A stretch of 64,000 bases of DNA, taken from Amyelois transitella (lineage: Eukaryota; Arthropoda; Insecta; Lepidoptera; Pyralidae). Position numbers and translations under genes: made by a program. Of the stretch, positions 54,701 to 62,857 are shown piece by piece. How positions within the stretch are numbered: position 1 is the first letter of the stretch; each line of letters begins with the position of its first letter. The notes beneath the pieces are model-generated. The model was not told the DNA's origin, ran no database searches, and saw only the letters and a program-made list of their open reading frames with translations. Location of the stretch: positions 1,091,501 to 1,155,500 of the forward strand of contig NC_083523.1 in assembly GCF_032362555.1 (NCBI RefSeq), given 5' to 3'.

Positions 54701-56585
54701 AACACGCGCGACGCCGTTTTTATCGCGCGATATACAACCGCTGTTTCGCTTTTTATTATGACGTGAAACGGCGACAGTTCATCGCGCGAAAAAAACGTGG
54801 TATTTTAGCCCCGCAAAAAATTAAGTGTGGCAAGCTTCTTCAGCATAAACGTACCTGCGGTTTTCTCAAGATGATTATTCTTACAGGAGCATCACTTAGG
54901 ATTCAAAATAATGTAGGTTCGTAGCCCAGAAAAAGGTGGTTTTTTTAACCCTGTACCATTTGCGTGACACCAATAACGCTTAAAATTTTCACGTGTCTAT
55001 CCCTTTCTGGGTAAGAGGCAAGGATCACAAGACTAAAGCCACGTTTCGTTTGAGGGCTTTATAATGGAATTGAGATATAGGTACCTACCTAGGTCGTTTG
55101 GCAGCCGATCGCCTAAAAAGTTTATAAAGAATCCGAGTATATTTACCTACATGCAGTTACGGCAAGTCAGACATGCTTGATTTTTTGAGTTAAAAGTTTA
55201 GAAAAAGCTCTGAAGAAAAACCGAATGCATTACAAATGTAATTACAACTCAAAAAAACGCTTGTCTGACTTCATTTTTACTCTTAAACGACTCTTTATTC
55301 ATCCTGTTACATACATACATATAGTCACGTCTATATTCCTTGTGGGGTAGACAGAGCCAACAGTCTTGAAAATACTGATTGGCCACGCTCAGCTATTTCA
55401 TCCTGTTCAGACATTTAAATAGTGTTCTGCAGTATTGCACCGAAAATAGGTAAGTATACAAAGAAAAAAAAATGGCGTATCTCCATGACCTTTTGTCCCC
55501 TTAATGGTCCTGACTAGAACGCCAGACGTCGTTAAGTCAACAAATTGATTAATGGTGGAATAGGGAAGCTTCCTTCCTTGGGGATAGTTCGTTCAGTTAA
55601 GAAAACAACATGGAATTTTTTAAGAAATTGAGTGAACGTTTTGATGAACGGCCTTGGGTATAGTTGTAATGCTTTTTTTTTAAATCAAGAACTGTTTCGT
55701 GTCTAGTACATTGTACATATCTTATAAACCTAAAGTATTAACTTAAGGCTAAGTGCAGGCTATGAATTAAGCTTAGAGAACGGCCGGCGCCAATTCCAAA
55801 CTAGGACTGTTAGGAAATAACATACATACATACATATGTTCACGTCTATATCCCTTGCGGGGTAGACAGAGCCAACAGTCTTGAAAGGACTGAATGGCTA
55901 CGTTCAGCTATTTGGCTTTATGATAGAATTGAGAAAAATTGAGATTCAAATAGTGACAGGTTGCTAGCCCATCGCCTAAAAAAGAATCCCAAGTTTGTAA
56001 GCCTATCCCTTAGTCGCCTTTTACGACATCCATTCAGAAAATAAGTATAGGAAAATTGCATAAGTCTAAATGCTTGTTTTGTTCTCAATTTTTCATCGCA
56101 TCCAGTTTCTTCCGGGGGTGCCCGTGTTGTGACCGGCGAACAGTATATTTACACTTTTTTTCTAAATTTTCAATTTTACCCACTGAAAGTCTTGTGCCTA
56201 CACCCAAAAATAGTATTTAAAAAATCTGAAACCTCTGTTAAACTCCCATGGTATTATTCTAAATTGCATGAAACCTGGCATATTTCAGGTCAATTCATAC
56301 GCTGCTTATACCGCGGGTGTCGTAAAAGGCGACAAAGGGATATGCTAATAAACTTGGGATTCTTGGGTCTTGGGAGGCGAACCCTGTTAATATTTGAATA
56401 TCAATTCCATCATTGATATCATACCATCATACATCTAAACTTCAAACTTTGCGACACTGTTGGCTCTGTCTACCCCGGAAGGGATAAAGACGTGATTATA
56501 TGTGTATGTATACTCACTGTGATATTTGTGTGTAACACAACACGAGAAGTACAACAAGGGCGCATGATGGCCGGCGGATGTCCAT
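33705..56585 (-). CDS. GluCl: Glutamate-gated chloride channel (GluCl), 10 exons
   Basis: Exons: 56518-56592 (ATG at 56585), 53995-54110, exon 3 (one of three), 46844-46913, 45631-45867, 39733-39867, 38390-38542, 35447-35721, 34534-34715 and 33705-33744 (TGA 33705-33707). All borders are GT-AG and in phase; with exon 3A the protein has 447 aa. The signal peptide begins [17 protein letters not shown]. Cys-loop Cys166-Cys180 and the second Cys pair typical of GluCl (YC..SC, exons 6-7) are present. TM1 lies at about 249-271; PAR (277-279) before TM2 marks an anion channel; TM3 starts near 309; TM4 at about 419-438. It is an inhibitory Cys-loop receptor of neuron and muscle and the avermectin target. 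Ala309 and Gly315 in TM3, changed in resistant Plutella (A309V, G315E), are unchanged. Exon 1 starts at an acceptor site, so a 5' UTR exon lies further upstream, not identified. Confidence 0.97.
33840..34097 (+). mobile_element. SINE-A copy in GluCl intron 9
   Basis: Full-length: GTGTCGTTTGGTTCCCGGCA to 'gacgtgactattatgtatgt', antisense to GluCl and about 95 bp from its last exon. Confidence 0.88.
34128..34210 (-). mobile_element. LINE 3' tail fragment
   Basis: 'acatacatacatatataaaa' then 'cccggagtggtaggcag' and 'ctttccacttgccacgagat' are the reversed 3' end of the LINE, about 80 bp. Confidence 0.8.
34767..34868. repeat. Family E repeat (LINE 3'-end type)
   Basis: 'ttatttattctttattgtaa' followed by 'ggacttaatgctaatagcat' and 'tatctaacagtctaccattg'. 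It lies in GluCl intron 8. Confidence 0.7.
35738..35915 (-). mobile_element. SINE-A next to the GluCl exon 8 acceptor
   Basis: It is in sense with GluCl. Its (ATGT)n tail ends within about 20 nt of the exon 8 acceptor at 35722, where 'ttaaaaattccag' follows the tail. It is truncated after the 'gtgagcctat' block. Confidence 0.82.
35955..36110. repeat. Family G inverted-repeat element
   Basis: 'acgcgcgatgccgttttcat' on the left and 'cgtttcacggcatatt', 'tttttcgcgattttcgg' on the right are shared with 54686-54810. Short complementary blocks suggest a small palindromic element. Confidence 0.5.
36222..36443 (+). other. Small ORF with a signal-peptide-like start, antisense in GluCl intron 7
   Basis: The 73-residue frame starts [20 protein letters not shown] and reads VTSPAVCNG at a plausible cleavage point. 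It then runs into a basic tail with KKK and RR. No family is recognised, no promoter is evident, and a family E repeat begins right at its stop. It may be chance or a retroposed fragment. Confidence 0.25.
36445..36570. repeat. Family E repeat (LINE 3'-end type)
   Basis: 'tagatagatagataaaactc' then 'tttattgcaccataagag' and 'ggcggacttatcgctaaagc', 'tcttccagttaacctttg'. This subtype matches the fragment at 61965-62030. Confidence 0.65.
36781..37045 (+). mobile_element. LINE 3' fragment in GluCl intron 7
   Basis: It contains the last 80 or so codons of the LINE ORF, in frame from [20 protein letters not shown] to the normal stop, then the (TATG)n tail. Upstream is a small defect ('gtggagtgaaagg' for 'gtggagggaaagg'). 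Confidence 0.9.
37114..38187 (-). CDS. Mariner transposase, intact DD34D
   Basis: The frame encodes 357 residues from [14 protein letters not shown]. An upstream in-frame Met extends the frame by 25 residues but lacks family resemblance. The N-terminal two helix-turn-helix units (about 1-115) bind the terminal repeats; RLVPKDL (119-125) replaces the usual WVPHEL linker. Catalytic residues are D158 (TGDETWVY), D253 (HHDNAPSH) and D288 after YSPDMAP: exactly 34 residues separate the last two, the mariner signature. There is no stop or frameshift. It moves the element by cut-and-paste into TA sites. It sits in GluCl intron 7, in sense with the channel gene. Terminal inverted repeats were not resolved; the edges probably lie within 37060-38310. 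Confidence 0.93.
   Translation of the reverse strand: MDKNIEQRVCLKFCIANGISCSESLKMLQKAYGESTLSKTRAYEWYKAFKSGRDVMEDLPRSGRPSTSATEVNIAKVKEIVTENPHSTLREIATELSVSHESIRTILTNNLGMKHVAARLVPKDLNFFQKLNRMRVAEDMLERVNSDPTFMKRIVTGDETWVYEFDMQTSQQASEWRLPTEPKPKKPRRSRSKVKVMLTVFFDYRGVVHSEFLPEGQTVNKEYYLSVMRRLREQIRRKRPDLWKENSWILHHDNAPSHKAIIVNEFLTKHSTNTIEQPPYSPDMAPADFFLFPKLKLPLRGTRFQSVEDIKENSRRELTSIPETAFKKCFDDWIIRWRKCIVSKGAYFEGDKINLDE
39003..39430. repeat. 44-bp minisatellite, about 9.7 copies, GluCl intron 6
   Basis: The unit contains 'cattcgtccatcgcttcatc' and 'tacattcataacacttttcg'. Complete units are identical to the eye; the first unit is shortened. A 29-nt part of the unit matches the reversed LINE 3' region at 26 positions, so the array seems to have grown from a LINE fragment. 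Confidence 0.93.
39521..39708 (+). repeat. Family C repeat
   Basis: 'aactagcgacccgccccggc' to 'tatactatgtagtgat'. It lies 25 bp from GluCl exon 6 and matches 44272-44456 along its whole length. Confidence 0.8.
40388..40981 (-). mobile_element. 5'-truncated LINE with 15-bp TSD
   Basis: Direct repeats CTGAAAATGAGTATA at 40373-40387 and 40982-40996 flank it. It covers the last 600 bp of the LINE; a deletion in 'tcaca(...)ttatcacgctg' breaks the reading frame. Confidence 0.92.
41276..41556 (+). mobile_element. SINE-A copy inside the foldback element
   Basis: Full-length (GTGCCGTGTGGTTCCCGGCA to 'gacgtgatcatatgtatgta'). It has a local rearrangement at about 41409-41455, where 'tatttgaattgaaattcaaatag' creates a small palindrome before the normal 'tttgaatttcaattctatc'. 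Confidence 0.87.
42019..43286 (+). mobile_element. 5'-truncated LINE with 11-bp TSD, nearly identical to the full copy
   Basis: Direct repeats TTTACAATCTA at 42008-42018 and 43287-43297 flank it. From 'gatgctcaagcgggatttcg' it tracks the full element (from about 4500) almost without substitution. This indicates recent transposition from the same source. Confidence 0.93.
42025..43173 (+). pseudogene. Truncated LINE reverse transcriptase ORF
   Basis: The frame begins in the middle of the RT domain ([15 protein letters not shown]), so the endonuclease and the early RT motifs are missing. [11 protein letters not shown] and YADD are kept. One visible substitution gives TRIEKG instead of TGIEKG. 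An 8-nt duplication ('gggtcaaagggtcagg') near 43130 shifts the frame and ends the protein early. Not functional by itself. Confidence 0.9.
43837..44035 (-). mobile_element. SINE-A with an inverted second fragment
   Basis: The reverse part runs from 'catctggtcacgtctatatc' to 'aatcccaagtttgt'. It is joined directly to a forward SINE-A head, 'gcggcaccaatacaaaaaag' to 'ccactccatctctc'. The inverted junction is typical of rearranged retroposon copies. Confidence 0.8.
44272..44456 (+). repeat. Family C repeat
   Basis: 'actagcgacccgccctggct' to 'tatattataaagtgatgat'. Just left of it is a fragment of the same general type near 43680. Confidence 0.78.
45358..45559 (-). pseudogene. Decayed partial duplicates of GluCl exon 5
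   Basis: Between 45421 and 45559 the minus strand reads [19 protein letters not shown], then SLRMAS and a changed donor (gtgaa), continuing into sequence matching intron 5. About 60 nt encoding the Cys-loop are deleted. Just downstream (45358-45410) a third scrap reads [10 protein letters not shown], matching [10 protein letters not shown]. Both lie within 300 bp of the true exon and cannot supply a complete exon. Confidence 0.88.
46700..46752 (-). mobile_element. SINE-A short fragment
   Basis: 'cggccacgttctctgtataa' and 'gatagaattgagattcaaat', 'agtgacaggt'. About 50 bp, in GluCl intron 4. Confidence 0.6.
47864..48127 (+). pseudogene. Coding-like fragment with an in-frame stop, unidentified
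   Basis: One frame reads [14 protein letters not shown], stop, then [20 protein letters not shown] and on to DLPKVNFE. Composition and codon use look protein-coding and unlike the AT-rich surroundings. It is antisense in GluCl intron 4. A dead transposon ORF or retrocopy is likely; no family is recognised. Confidence 0.35.
49334..49404 (-). CDS. GluCl: GluCl alternative exon 3C
   Basis: The exon is 71 nt with AG acceptor and gtgagt donor. It encodes [20 protein letters not shown] plus DYKM. It has one codon more than 3A and 3B, but the same phase, so splicing from exon 2 to exon 4 stays in frame. It begins with Gly-Asp-Ala where the others have Asp-Gly-Pro. It forms the first beta strands of the extracellular domain. 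Confidence 0.93.
49962..50029 (-). CDS. GluCl: GluCl alternative exon 3B
   Basis: The exon is 68 nt, donor gtaagt. It encodes [20 protein letters not shown] plus VTM. It lies 558 bp upstream of 3C in the direction of transcription. Confidence 0.94.
52333..52400 (-). CDS. GluCl: GluCl alternative exon 3A
   Basis: The exon is 68 nt, donor gttagt. It encodes [20 protein letters not shown] plus NKM. It is the first version met by the spliceosome. Its end, TTISDNKM, differs most from SKIDDVTM of 3B. Confidence 0.95.
54210..54310. repeat. Family E repeat (LINE 3'-end type)
   Basis: 'ttatttatttaaactccatt' then 'gcacaaaatacgaatgtata' and 'atgctagaagcattatctac'. A shorter relative, 'tttaaactttattgcacc', is near 53815. 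Both are beside GluCl exon 2. Confidence 0.75.
54686..54810. repeat. Family G inverted-repeat element
   Basis: 'acgcgcgacgccgtttttat' and 'cgcgcgat' face 'cgtgaaacggcgacag' and 'atcgcgcga', giving a partly palindromic block. A related copy is at 35955-36110. Confidence 0.5.
54985..55125 (-). mobile_element. Decayed SINE-A
   Basis: 'cgtgtctatccctttctgg', 'gaggcaaggatcacaagact', 'ttataatggaattgagatat' and 'gatcgcctaaaaag' follow the SINE-A order with many changes. Confidence 0.55.
55164..55271. repeat. Imperfect inverted repeat, possible small MITE
   Basis: The arm at 55164-55191 (AAGTCAGACATGCTTG...) pairs with 55246-55271 (...GCTTGTCTGACTT) with a 2-nt length difference. About 55 bp lie between them. 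Confidence 0.6.
55306..55398 (-). mobile_element. SINE-A 3' fragment
   Basis: It holds the tail and first 85 bp in reverse, 'acatacatatagtcacgtct' to 'ttggccacgctcagctattt', then stops abruptly. Confidence 0.78.
55820..56032 (-). mobile_element. SINE-A copy in GluCl intron 1
   Basis: 'catacatatgttcacgtcta' to 'cgccttttacgacatccat'. The 5' 50 bp are missing. A short duplication, 'gagaaaaattgag', interrupts one block. Confidence 0.85.
56290..56513 (+). mobile_element. SINE-A abutting the GluCl exon 1 donor
   Basis: It runs from 'ccgcgggtgtcgtaaaaggc' to 'aaagacgtgattatatgtgt' and tail ATGTATA. The tail stops about 5 nt from the exon 1 border at 56518, so all but the first few bases of the intronic donor region derive from it. 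It is antisense to GluCl. Confidence 0.8.
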
Positions 56586-56634
56586 CCTCCGTCTGAAAAA
56601 AAAACAAATATTACAAAAAATATTACTCTCTATT

Positions 56635-56850
56635 GACGGCCTCTGTGGTGTAGTGTAGTGCGCTTGTCTGAGACACATAGTAGGTCCCGGTGTCGAATCC
56701 CGGCCAGGGCGTGATGAGAACTTTTTCCTGATTGACCTGGGTCTTGGATGTTTATCTACAAAAGTATTTATTATATCATTGAGTTAGTATCTCGTAACAC
56801 AAATTGCGAACTCACTTCGACGCTAACTCAATCTGTGTACTTTGTTTATT
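56635..56850 (+). mobile_element. tRNA-derived SINE
   Basis: Head 'cggcctctgtggtgtagtgt', B box region 'cggtgtcgaatcccggcc', body 'tgacctgggtcttggatg', end 'aactcaatctgtgtactttg'. It lies 40 bp upstream of the GluCl first coding exon. Confidence 0.82.
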
Positions 56851-56995
56851 AAATACTGTTGATTTTATTGTTAATCTTTAACGGCGGGCAATAATGGGAG
56901 TTTGTCATTGTTCTGTTCACAGATTCTATCGATAGTCTATGAGCAATTGGATCTGCCCGTGATCCGACTCATAGAATAAATATAAATACCTATAT

Positions 56996-57231
56996 ACGGG
57001 ACAAATTACAATTAAATACAGATTGAGTTAGCCTCGAAGTAAGTTCGAGACTTGTGTTACGAGATACTAACTCAACGATACTATATTTTAAAATAAATAC
57101 TTTTATAGATAAACCCAGGCCAATCAGAAAAAGTTCTTTTCTCATTATGCCCTGATGCCCTGGCCGGGATTCGAACCCGGGACCTCCGGTGTTACAGACA
57201 AGCATACTACCACTGCGCCACAGAGGCCGTC
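56996..57231 (-). mobile_element. tRNA-derived SINE, well-preserved head
   Basis: Minus strand: 'ggcctctgtggcgcagtggt' (A box), 'cccgggttcgaatcccggcc' (B box and T arm). It is not counted as a tRNA gene, because the acceptor stem does not close and the SINE body follows directly. Confidence 0.87.
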
Positions 57232-57354
57232 TCAGAATAGAATAGAACCATATGTGAAGAAATTGCCCATGAATCGACCGGTTGAACTCGGCTTAGACCA
57301 CGAGCAATATGTAAAGGAAATGTAGTTGCGACAATTTAGTGCCGTGTGTTTTCC

Positions 57355-57485
57355 GGCTCTTTATAAAAGAATCTCTTCATATGCCGAAAAAGGCGACTAA
57401 GGGATAGACTTATAAACTTGGGATATGTCTAAAGGCGATGAGCTAACAACCTGACACTATTTGAATCTTAATTCAATCATTAAAC
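57355..57485 (+). mobile_element. SINE-A 5' half
   Basis: GTGCCGTGTGTTTTCCGGCT to 'tttgaatcttaattcaatca'. The 3' half is lost after 'cattaaact'. Confidence 0.75.
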
Positions 57486-58020
57486 TATCAAAATATAAGC
57501 TGACCTCCTTGTTCAACTGTATAGTTGAAAATTTCTGGAAATTTCCGTAAATACTTTCAGACCACGTTAGGAAAAAGAATGTAGGTACGTAATGCCATAA
57601 TTTTTAATGTTTATAGCGCGATGTTCTACCTATTATATGTAGTTAATTCCAATTTCTGTGATAGTATAAGTTATTTAAAATGAAGTAAGTAATTATTCAA
57701 AGGTGGTATTTCTGGAAACGGTTAACTTTAAACAAGTTGTTTAAATTTCAAGAATGCGTCATGTTAAATTGAAGATACAAATGAGGCATACCATAGAATT
57801 ATAATAGTTCAAAGTAAAGATAGAAGGTCCGTCTTTGAGGTAAAAATAACCGGTGTAAAATACTATAATAATACGAGAGTTACCCGCGACTCTGTTCATG
57901 TAAAACAAATAATATCATTGCTGTCCGTTCCCGTAGGAATTTTGAGAAATCTGTATGTAAAGAATTCTTGTAACCGAAGTAAATAAATATAAATATTAGG
58001 TAACTGCGGCATTTCTTCGC

Positions 58021-58250
58021 ATGCATACATGTAATCACGTCTATATCAATCGCGGGGTAGACAGTGCCAACAGTCTTGAAAAGACTGATAGGCCACGTTC
58101 AGCTTTATGGCTTTATGATGGAATTGAGATTCAAATAGTGTCAGGTTGCTACCCCATCGCCAACAAGAAGAATCCCAAGTTTATAAGCCTATACCTTAGT
58201 CGCCTTTTACGACAACCATGGGAAAGATATAAGGTGGTTCTATTCCAAAG
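58021..58250 (-). mobile_element. SINE-A copy
   Basis: 'catgtaatcacgtctatatc' through 'gacaaccatgggaaagat' to 'ggtggttctattcc'. Confidence 0.83.
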
Positions 58251-58689
58251 TGCCAGATATGACATGGCACCTTCTTCGCAGTGTTATATATCTATGACAA
58301 TTACTTCTGAGAACACATCGCATGTCTTTTGCTATTATTTAGTCAAAGTTCTATAAGTTATTCGCGTGAAATCAGTTGGTTTAGTTCACTTAATGTCCCA
58401 TTGCAATCTGAAATGAGTTTTGAACGTATGTGCGACATTTTTTATTGTGTTGTGTTTAGTTTTTCATAATAGAGATGACGACAAGGTCTAAAACAATATA
58501 AATTAGTTAATTATTCGTTTTGATTTTGACACCAAATATGATTTTTCTAGTCATCAAATTGTGATGGGAAAGTCTCTTTAATAATTTAAATTTATTTTAA
58601 ACTCAATTAGAATACAAATGTGGAACGAATTTTATTAAGATATCCATATTATGTCAGGGTTTTTTTTTCTTAATATAGTTTATGTATGT

Positions 58690-58785
58690 AGTTTATTTAT
58701 TTATTTAAAATTTTATTGCACAAAAAAAAGGACAAAGGGCGGACTTAATGCTGTTTGGCATTCTCTACCAGTCAACCAGCTGACC
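58690..58785. repeat. Family E repeat (LINE 3'-end type)
   Basis: 'tttatttatttatttaaaat', 'gggcggacttaatgctgttt', 'gcattctctaccagtcaacc'. Confidence 0.72.
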
Positions 58786-59299
58786 AAATAGAAAAACTTT
58801 AAGTTGGTGGTGCGATAAAGTGCACATGCATACTGCAAAATACATACATTACAAATGCAATACATAAATACCTACAAAATACATAAAAACACATATATAG
58901 TTTTTCATAGAGATTTGTTTTAGAATAAACAGAACCTATGTAATTTTGTTTCTTATTTATATAATTCTCGATGTTTTCCGTGTACACAAATTACTTAATA
59001 AATTAATAATAAATTAACTGTGTCAGTTGTTCCAATGTTTACTGAAACAAAAACTTGTCATCATACTCATGTGCAAGGAAAAAGAATCAGTTGTAAACAA
59101 AAACAAAACAAAAGTAGCGTAGCATAACATTAGGTACCTTAACAGTTAATTCGTACCTCATACTATTAGTGTTCGGAACAAGCATTCATTAACCTCCCAA
59201 AACAACGATTATACAAAACTCTGCGTGACACAATTCATAATGATCATCAATTATGGTACAAGTTCACGTTTTGTTTAAGTATTTCTGTACATAACAACA

Positions 59300-59460
59300 A
59301 GAAAAAAGAATAGGACCCCGTCTATATCCCTTTGCAGGGTAGACAGAGCCAACAGACTTGAAAAGACTGATAGGCCACGTTCAGCTATTTGGCTTTAAGA
59401 TAGAATTGAGATTCAAATAGTGACGGGTTGCTACCCAATCGCCTAAAAGAAGGATTATAT
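59300..59460 (-). mobile_element. SINE-A with internal junction
   Basis: A forward scrap, 'aaaaagaataggacc', joins the reverse body 'ccgtctatatccctttgcag' to 'caatcgcctaaaagaa'. A further 35-bp piece, 'cacgtctttatccctgacgg', is at 59792. Confidence 0.72.
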
Positions 59461-60141
59461 GTATGTGTAATGTATAAAAAATTTAAAATGTTAGTAACAA
59501 ATGGTCGAAAGTTATTTAAAACAAAACAATGCTTGCTTTTTTTACGCATCAATTACATATTGAAACAGAAGATTACATATCAATCACATTTGTATTATAA
59601 AGAAACATTTCTTCTTTTTTCATGTAGAATAAATGACGCTATTTCTTTTCCGTAAATATGATAAAGATAAATAAGGGAATAAGTAGGTACTTAAATTCGA
59701 AGAGTGACAATAACCCAAGCTAAGATAGGTTATAATAACCTACCCTTATACCAGGTGTAATAAAAAATAATCCCGCCCCTTGTTCGAGGGCTCCACGTCT
59801 TTATCCCTGACGGGGTAGACAGAGCCTTATTTACAATTAATATAATATAATAAAAATAATTTACCTAAACGAACAAATCACACGGCTTGTGAATTATTAG
59901 ATCTATTAGAATTGACATATTTGTAGGATTACTGCAAGATTAGTATGTTTTCTACTAAAACAAATACAAAATATAAATATTCAAATACGCTCATATAACA
60001 CGCGAAATTTTAATCAAAGTGGTTGGTATTATGAGTTCCATGGAGTGGGCATATGCTTGTATTTTCTTGAAGGGAATAATGAGAACATACAAACATATAT
60101 ATGATCACACTCTGTCTCGAAGGGGTACGTAAAGATTTAGT

Positions 60142-60392
60142 ACATACATACATATGGTCACGTCTATATCCCTTGCGGGGTAGACAGAGCCAACAGTCTT
60201 GAAAAGACCGAATGGCCACGTTCAGCTATTTGGCTTAATGATAGAATTGAGATTCAAATAGTAACAGATGGCTAGCCCATCGCCTAAAGAATAATCCCAA
60301 GTTTATAAGCCTGTCCCTTAGTCACCTTTTACGACATCCATGGGAAAGAGATAAAGTGGTCCTATTCTTTTTTGTATCGGTTCCGGGAACAA
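60142..60392 (-). mobile_element. SINE-A full-length
   Basis: (ACAT)n tail, 'ggtcacgtctatatcccttg' to 'gtatcggttccgggaacaaa'. It is among the least changed copies in the window. Confidence 0.9.
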
Positions 60393-60964
60393 AGTTATAA
60401 TACAAAGGTGCTACTTATTTCAATAGAAATCTCTTCCAGTGGACCCGCGAGATGAGAGATGAATTTATTAATTTCAGGGCTATTCCACAATGACAAATTA
60501 TTTTTTTAATAAAACGATTTTTCACTGTCTACTCCATGTTTTCTATAGTCCAAGTTTGTACCACGCAACACCGGAAATGGCGGAAGTAAACACATTAGGC
60601 CACCTGTCGGGAGACAGGCAAACTCGTTACTGTGCACGTGAACAGACTGCTTCTCGAACTATAGAGGGGGAGGGGTTACAGGTTCAAATAGTTACAGTCT
60701 ACCCGAAACTAGTAGGTACTTTTATCTTGGAGATCTACTTCTATATTTATCTATATTTGTAAATTGACGTCCGGTGAAAACGCTGCAGTGTAGTTTGTTC
60801 CGCCGCTTCTTCTACACATGCGCTTTGGAGGAGGTGGTAGTCAGAAGATCTGGTATATAAAATTAAGACCTTGTTATGTGAATAAAAAAAATAATTTGAA
60901 TATAGTTATAATTAGATTTAAGTGATGTGACGTCAATAAGTGATAACTTGTATGCAATTTTGAA

Positions 60965-61368
60965 AATACTAATATAATAAAGCTGAAGAGTTTGTTTGTT
61001 TGTTTGTTCGTTTGAATACGCGCTAATCTCAGGAACTACTTGTACTTAATTGAAAAAATATTTTTGCGTTGAATAGACCATTCATCGAGAAAGACTTCAG
61101 GCTATATAACATCACGCTGCAACTATAAGGAGCAAAGAAATAATGGAAAATGTGAAAAAAACGGCAGAAATTATTCATCCTTGAGGGCTTCAATGATGCC
61201 CAAAGTAACTATTCGACGCGGACGAAGTTGCGGGCACAGCTAGTACTATTATATCGTCCGCCACGGCAAATTATTCATCCTTGAGGGCTTCAATGATGCC
61301 CAAAATAACTATTCGACGCGGACGAAGTCGCGGGCACAGCTAGTACTATTATATCGTTCGTCACGGCA
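60965..61368 (-). repeat. Family B repeat with tandemly duplicated end
   Basis: The copy starts 'actaatataataaagctgaa'. Its terminal 100 bp occur twice in tandem (61168-61267 and 61268-61368), each ending 'cagctagtactattatatcg' plus 'cacggca'. The second copy has small differences. Confidence 0.85.
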
Positions 61369-61654
61369 GACATTTCTTTTGTAATCTGACCGCTTTGGCC
61401 CGCTGCCAACGTAGGGACGGTTCGAAGCTTTTTATCTAAACATCTCGACAATACGCACGTTGTAACGCATTTTATTTACAGTCTCAGTGGTAGGTCTTTG
61501 TGTCTGGGACAAGGTTTGAATCCAGTTGAAGAATCATTCTATACGCCTAAAAACTTCATGTCAATTCAGGTTTAAATTATCCGATATAAACCGTGTGGTC
61601 CTTAAGAATAGGACTACAATCAAATTATCTTTATTGCCCATAGAAAAAAAAAAC

Positions 61655-61918
61655 ATACATACATACATATAGTCACGTCTATATTCCTTACGGGGTAGAC
61701 AGAGCCAATAGTCCCGAAAAGACTGAATGGCCACGTTCAGCTGCTCGGCTTAATAATGGAATTGAGATCCAAATAGTGACAGGTTGCTAGCCCATCGCCT
61801 GAGAAAAAGGATCGCAATTTTATAAGCCTAACCCTTAGTCGCCGTTTACGACATCCATGGGAAAGAGATTGAGTGGTCCTATTCTTTTTTGTATTGGTGC
61901 CGGGAACCAAATGGCACA
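61655..61918 (-). mobile_element. SINE-A full-length
   Basis: (ACAT)n tail, 'agtcacgtctatattcctta' to 'tattggtgccgggaaccaaa' and 'tggcac' at the head. Confidence 0.9.
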
Positions 61919-61964
61919 AAAAAAACATGTCGTAGAAACATATGTACATTATGAATATGTATGT

Positions 61965-62030
61965 TGAGCCAAGGTGGACTTATCGCTAAGCAATATCTTC
62001 CAGCCAACCTTTGGGTAGTGAGTGAAAGGT
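61965..62030. repeat. Family E subtype fragment
   Basis: 'aaggtggacttatcgctaag' and 'atcttccagccaacctttgg' match the block at 36520-36570. Confidence 0.6.
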
Positions 62031-62044
62031 AAAATCCTGGAACC

Positions 62045-62270
62045 GGGACTACTTCATCTTCATCCCATGGATGTCATAAAAGGCGACTAAGGGATAGGCT
62101 TACATACTTGGGATTCCTCTTTTAGGCGATGGGCTAGCAACCGGTCACTATGTTAATTTTATCATTACGCCAAGCAGCTGAACGAAGCCTCTCAGTCTTT
62201 TAATGACTGTTGGCTCTGTCTACCCCTCGGTGAATGTAGACGTGATTATATGTTATGTTATGTGATATGT
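62045..62270 (+). mobile_element. SINE-A copy
   Basis: 'catcccatggatgtcataaa' to 'gtagacgtgattatatgtta'. A deletion between 'cggtcactatg' and 'ttaattttatcatta' removes the 'tttgaatctcaa' block. Confidence 0.83.
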
Positions 62271-62572
62271 GGATGGTATGTACATATGTATGTGTGTTTC
62301 ATCTTCCTAATGTTAGTCTTGATAGCAAAACATACGAACACCGATACCATTGTTTTCAAGATCAATAATAGTCTTCAAAACCTTGCACTTGATAAAAAGA
62401 AATGTTTTCTATGAAACTGTAGGATGTAATGAATGGCACGAACTCGCGAATAAAAATAGTTCCACCTAGAAACATCAGTTTATTTAGCAAAGGCCGTCGC
62501 TCTATAAAGGCGTGTGCATAAGTAACAAAATTCATACTCCTGGGAAAAAAATTCTCTCTTCAAAATTTCACC

Positions 62573-62638
62573 GCGACGCTATCAGCCAATGACAGCGAAG
62601 AGTCTTAACCGCGCAAGCAAAGATTTCACGGATTGGAC
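62573..62638. repeat. 66-bp direct repeat, copy 1
   Basis: 'gcgacgctatcagccaatga' to 'gatttcacggattggac'. Copy 2 is at 63262-63327 in the same orientation with a few differences. Confidence 0.8.
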
Positions 62639-62644
62639 TCTTTG

Positions 62645-62845
62645 TTAATTATATATTCTGGGGATATGTAGGTAACTGTGATCCAATGTAGATCAGGTTC
62701 CCTTGCAAAGGTTGCGGAGGTTAGCCAGGAGTCGTTTAAAAGCCTGACTCACTCCAAGATCATAGTCCAAGCCACATCAAGGGCTCCTTTCCAGAGAGTA
62801 GAGGATGTAACCTACTGACTCACAGAAGAATGAGATGAAGGTTCT
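62645..62845 (-). repeat. Family F repeat
   Basis: 'caggttcccttgcaaaggtt', 'gcctgactcactccaagatc', 'ggctcctttccagagag'; the reverse complement matches 17555-17725. Confidence 0.6.
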
Positions 62846-62857
62846 GATGATAGTCCC

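Noticed and set aside
56558-56592. A start of GluCl upstream of exon 1 by read-through
   Set aside because: A polypyrimidine tract and CAG acceptor directly precede the exon, so the sequence above 56592 is intron.
57140-57231. A tRNA gene on the minus strand, because of a near-perfect A box and B box
   Set aside because: The acceptor stem does not close, and the tRNA-like part continues into the same body as two other copies, so it is the head of a SINE.
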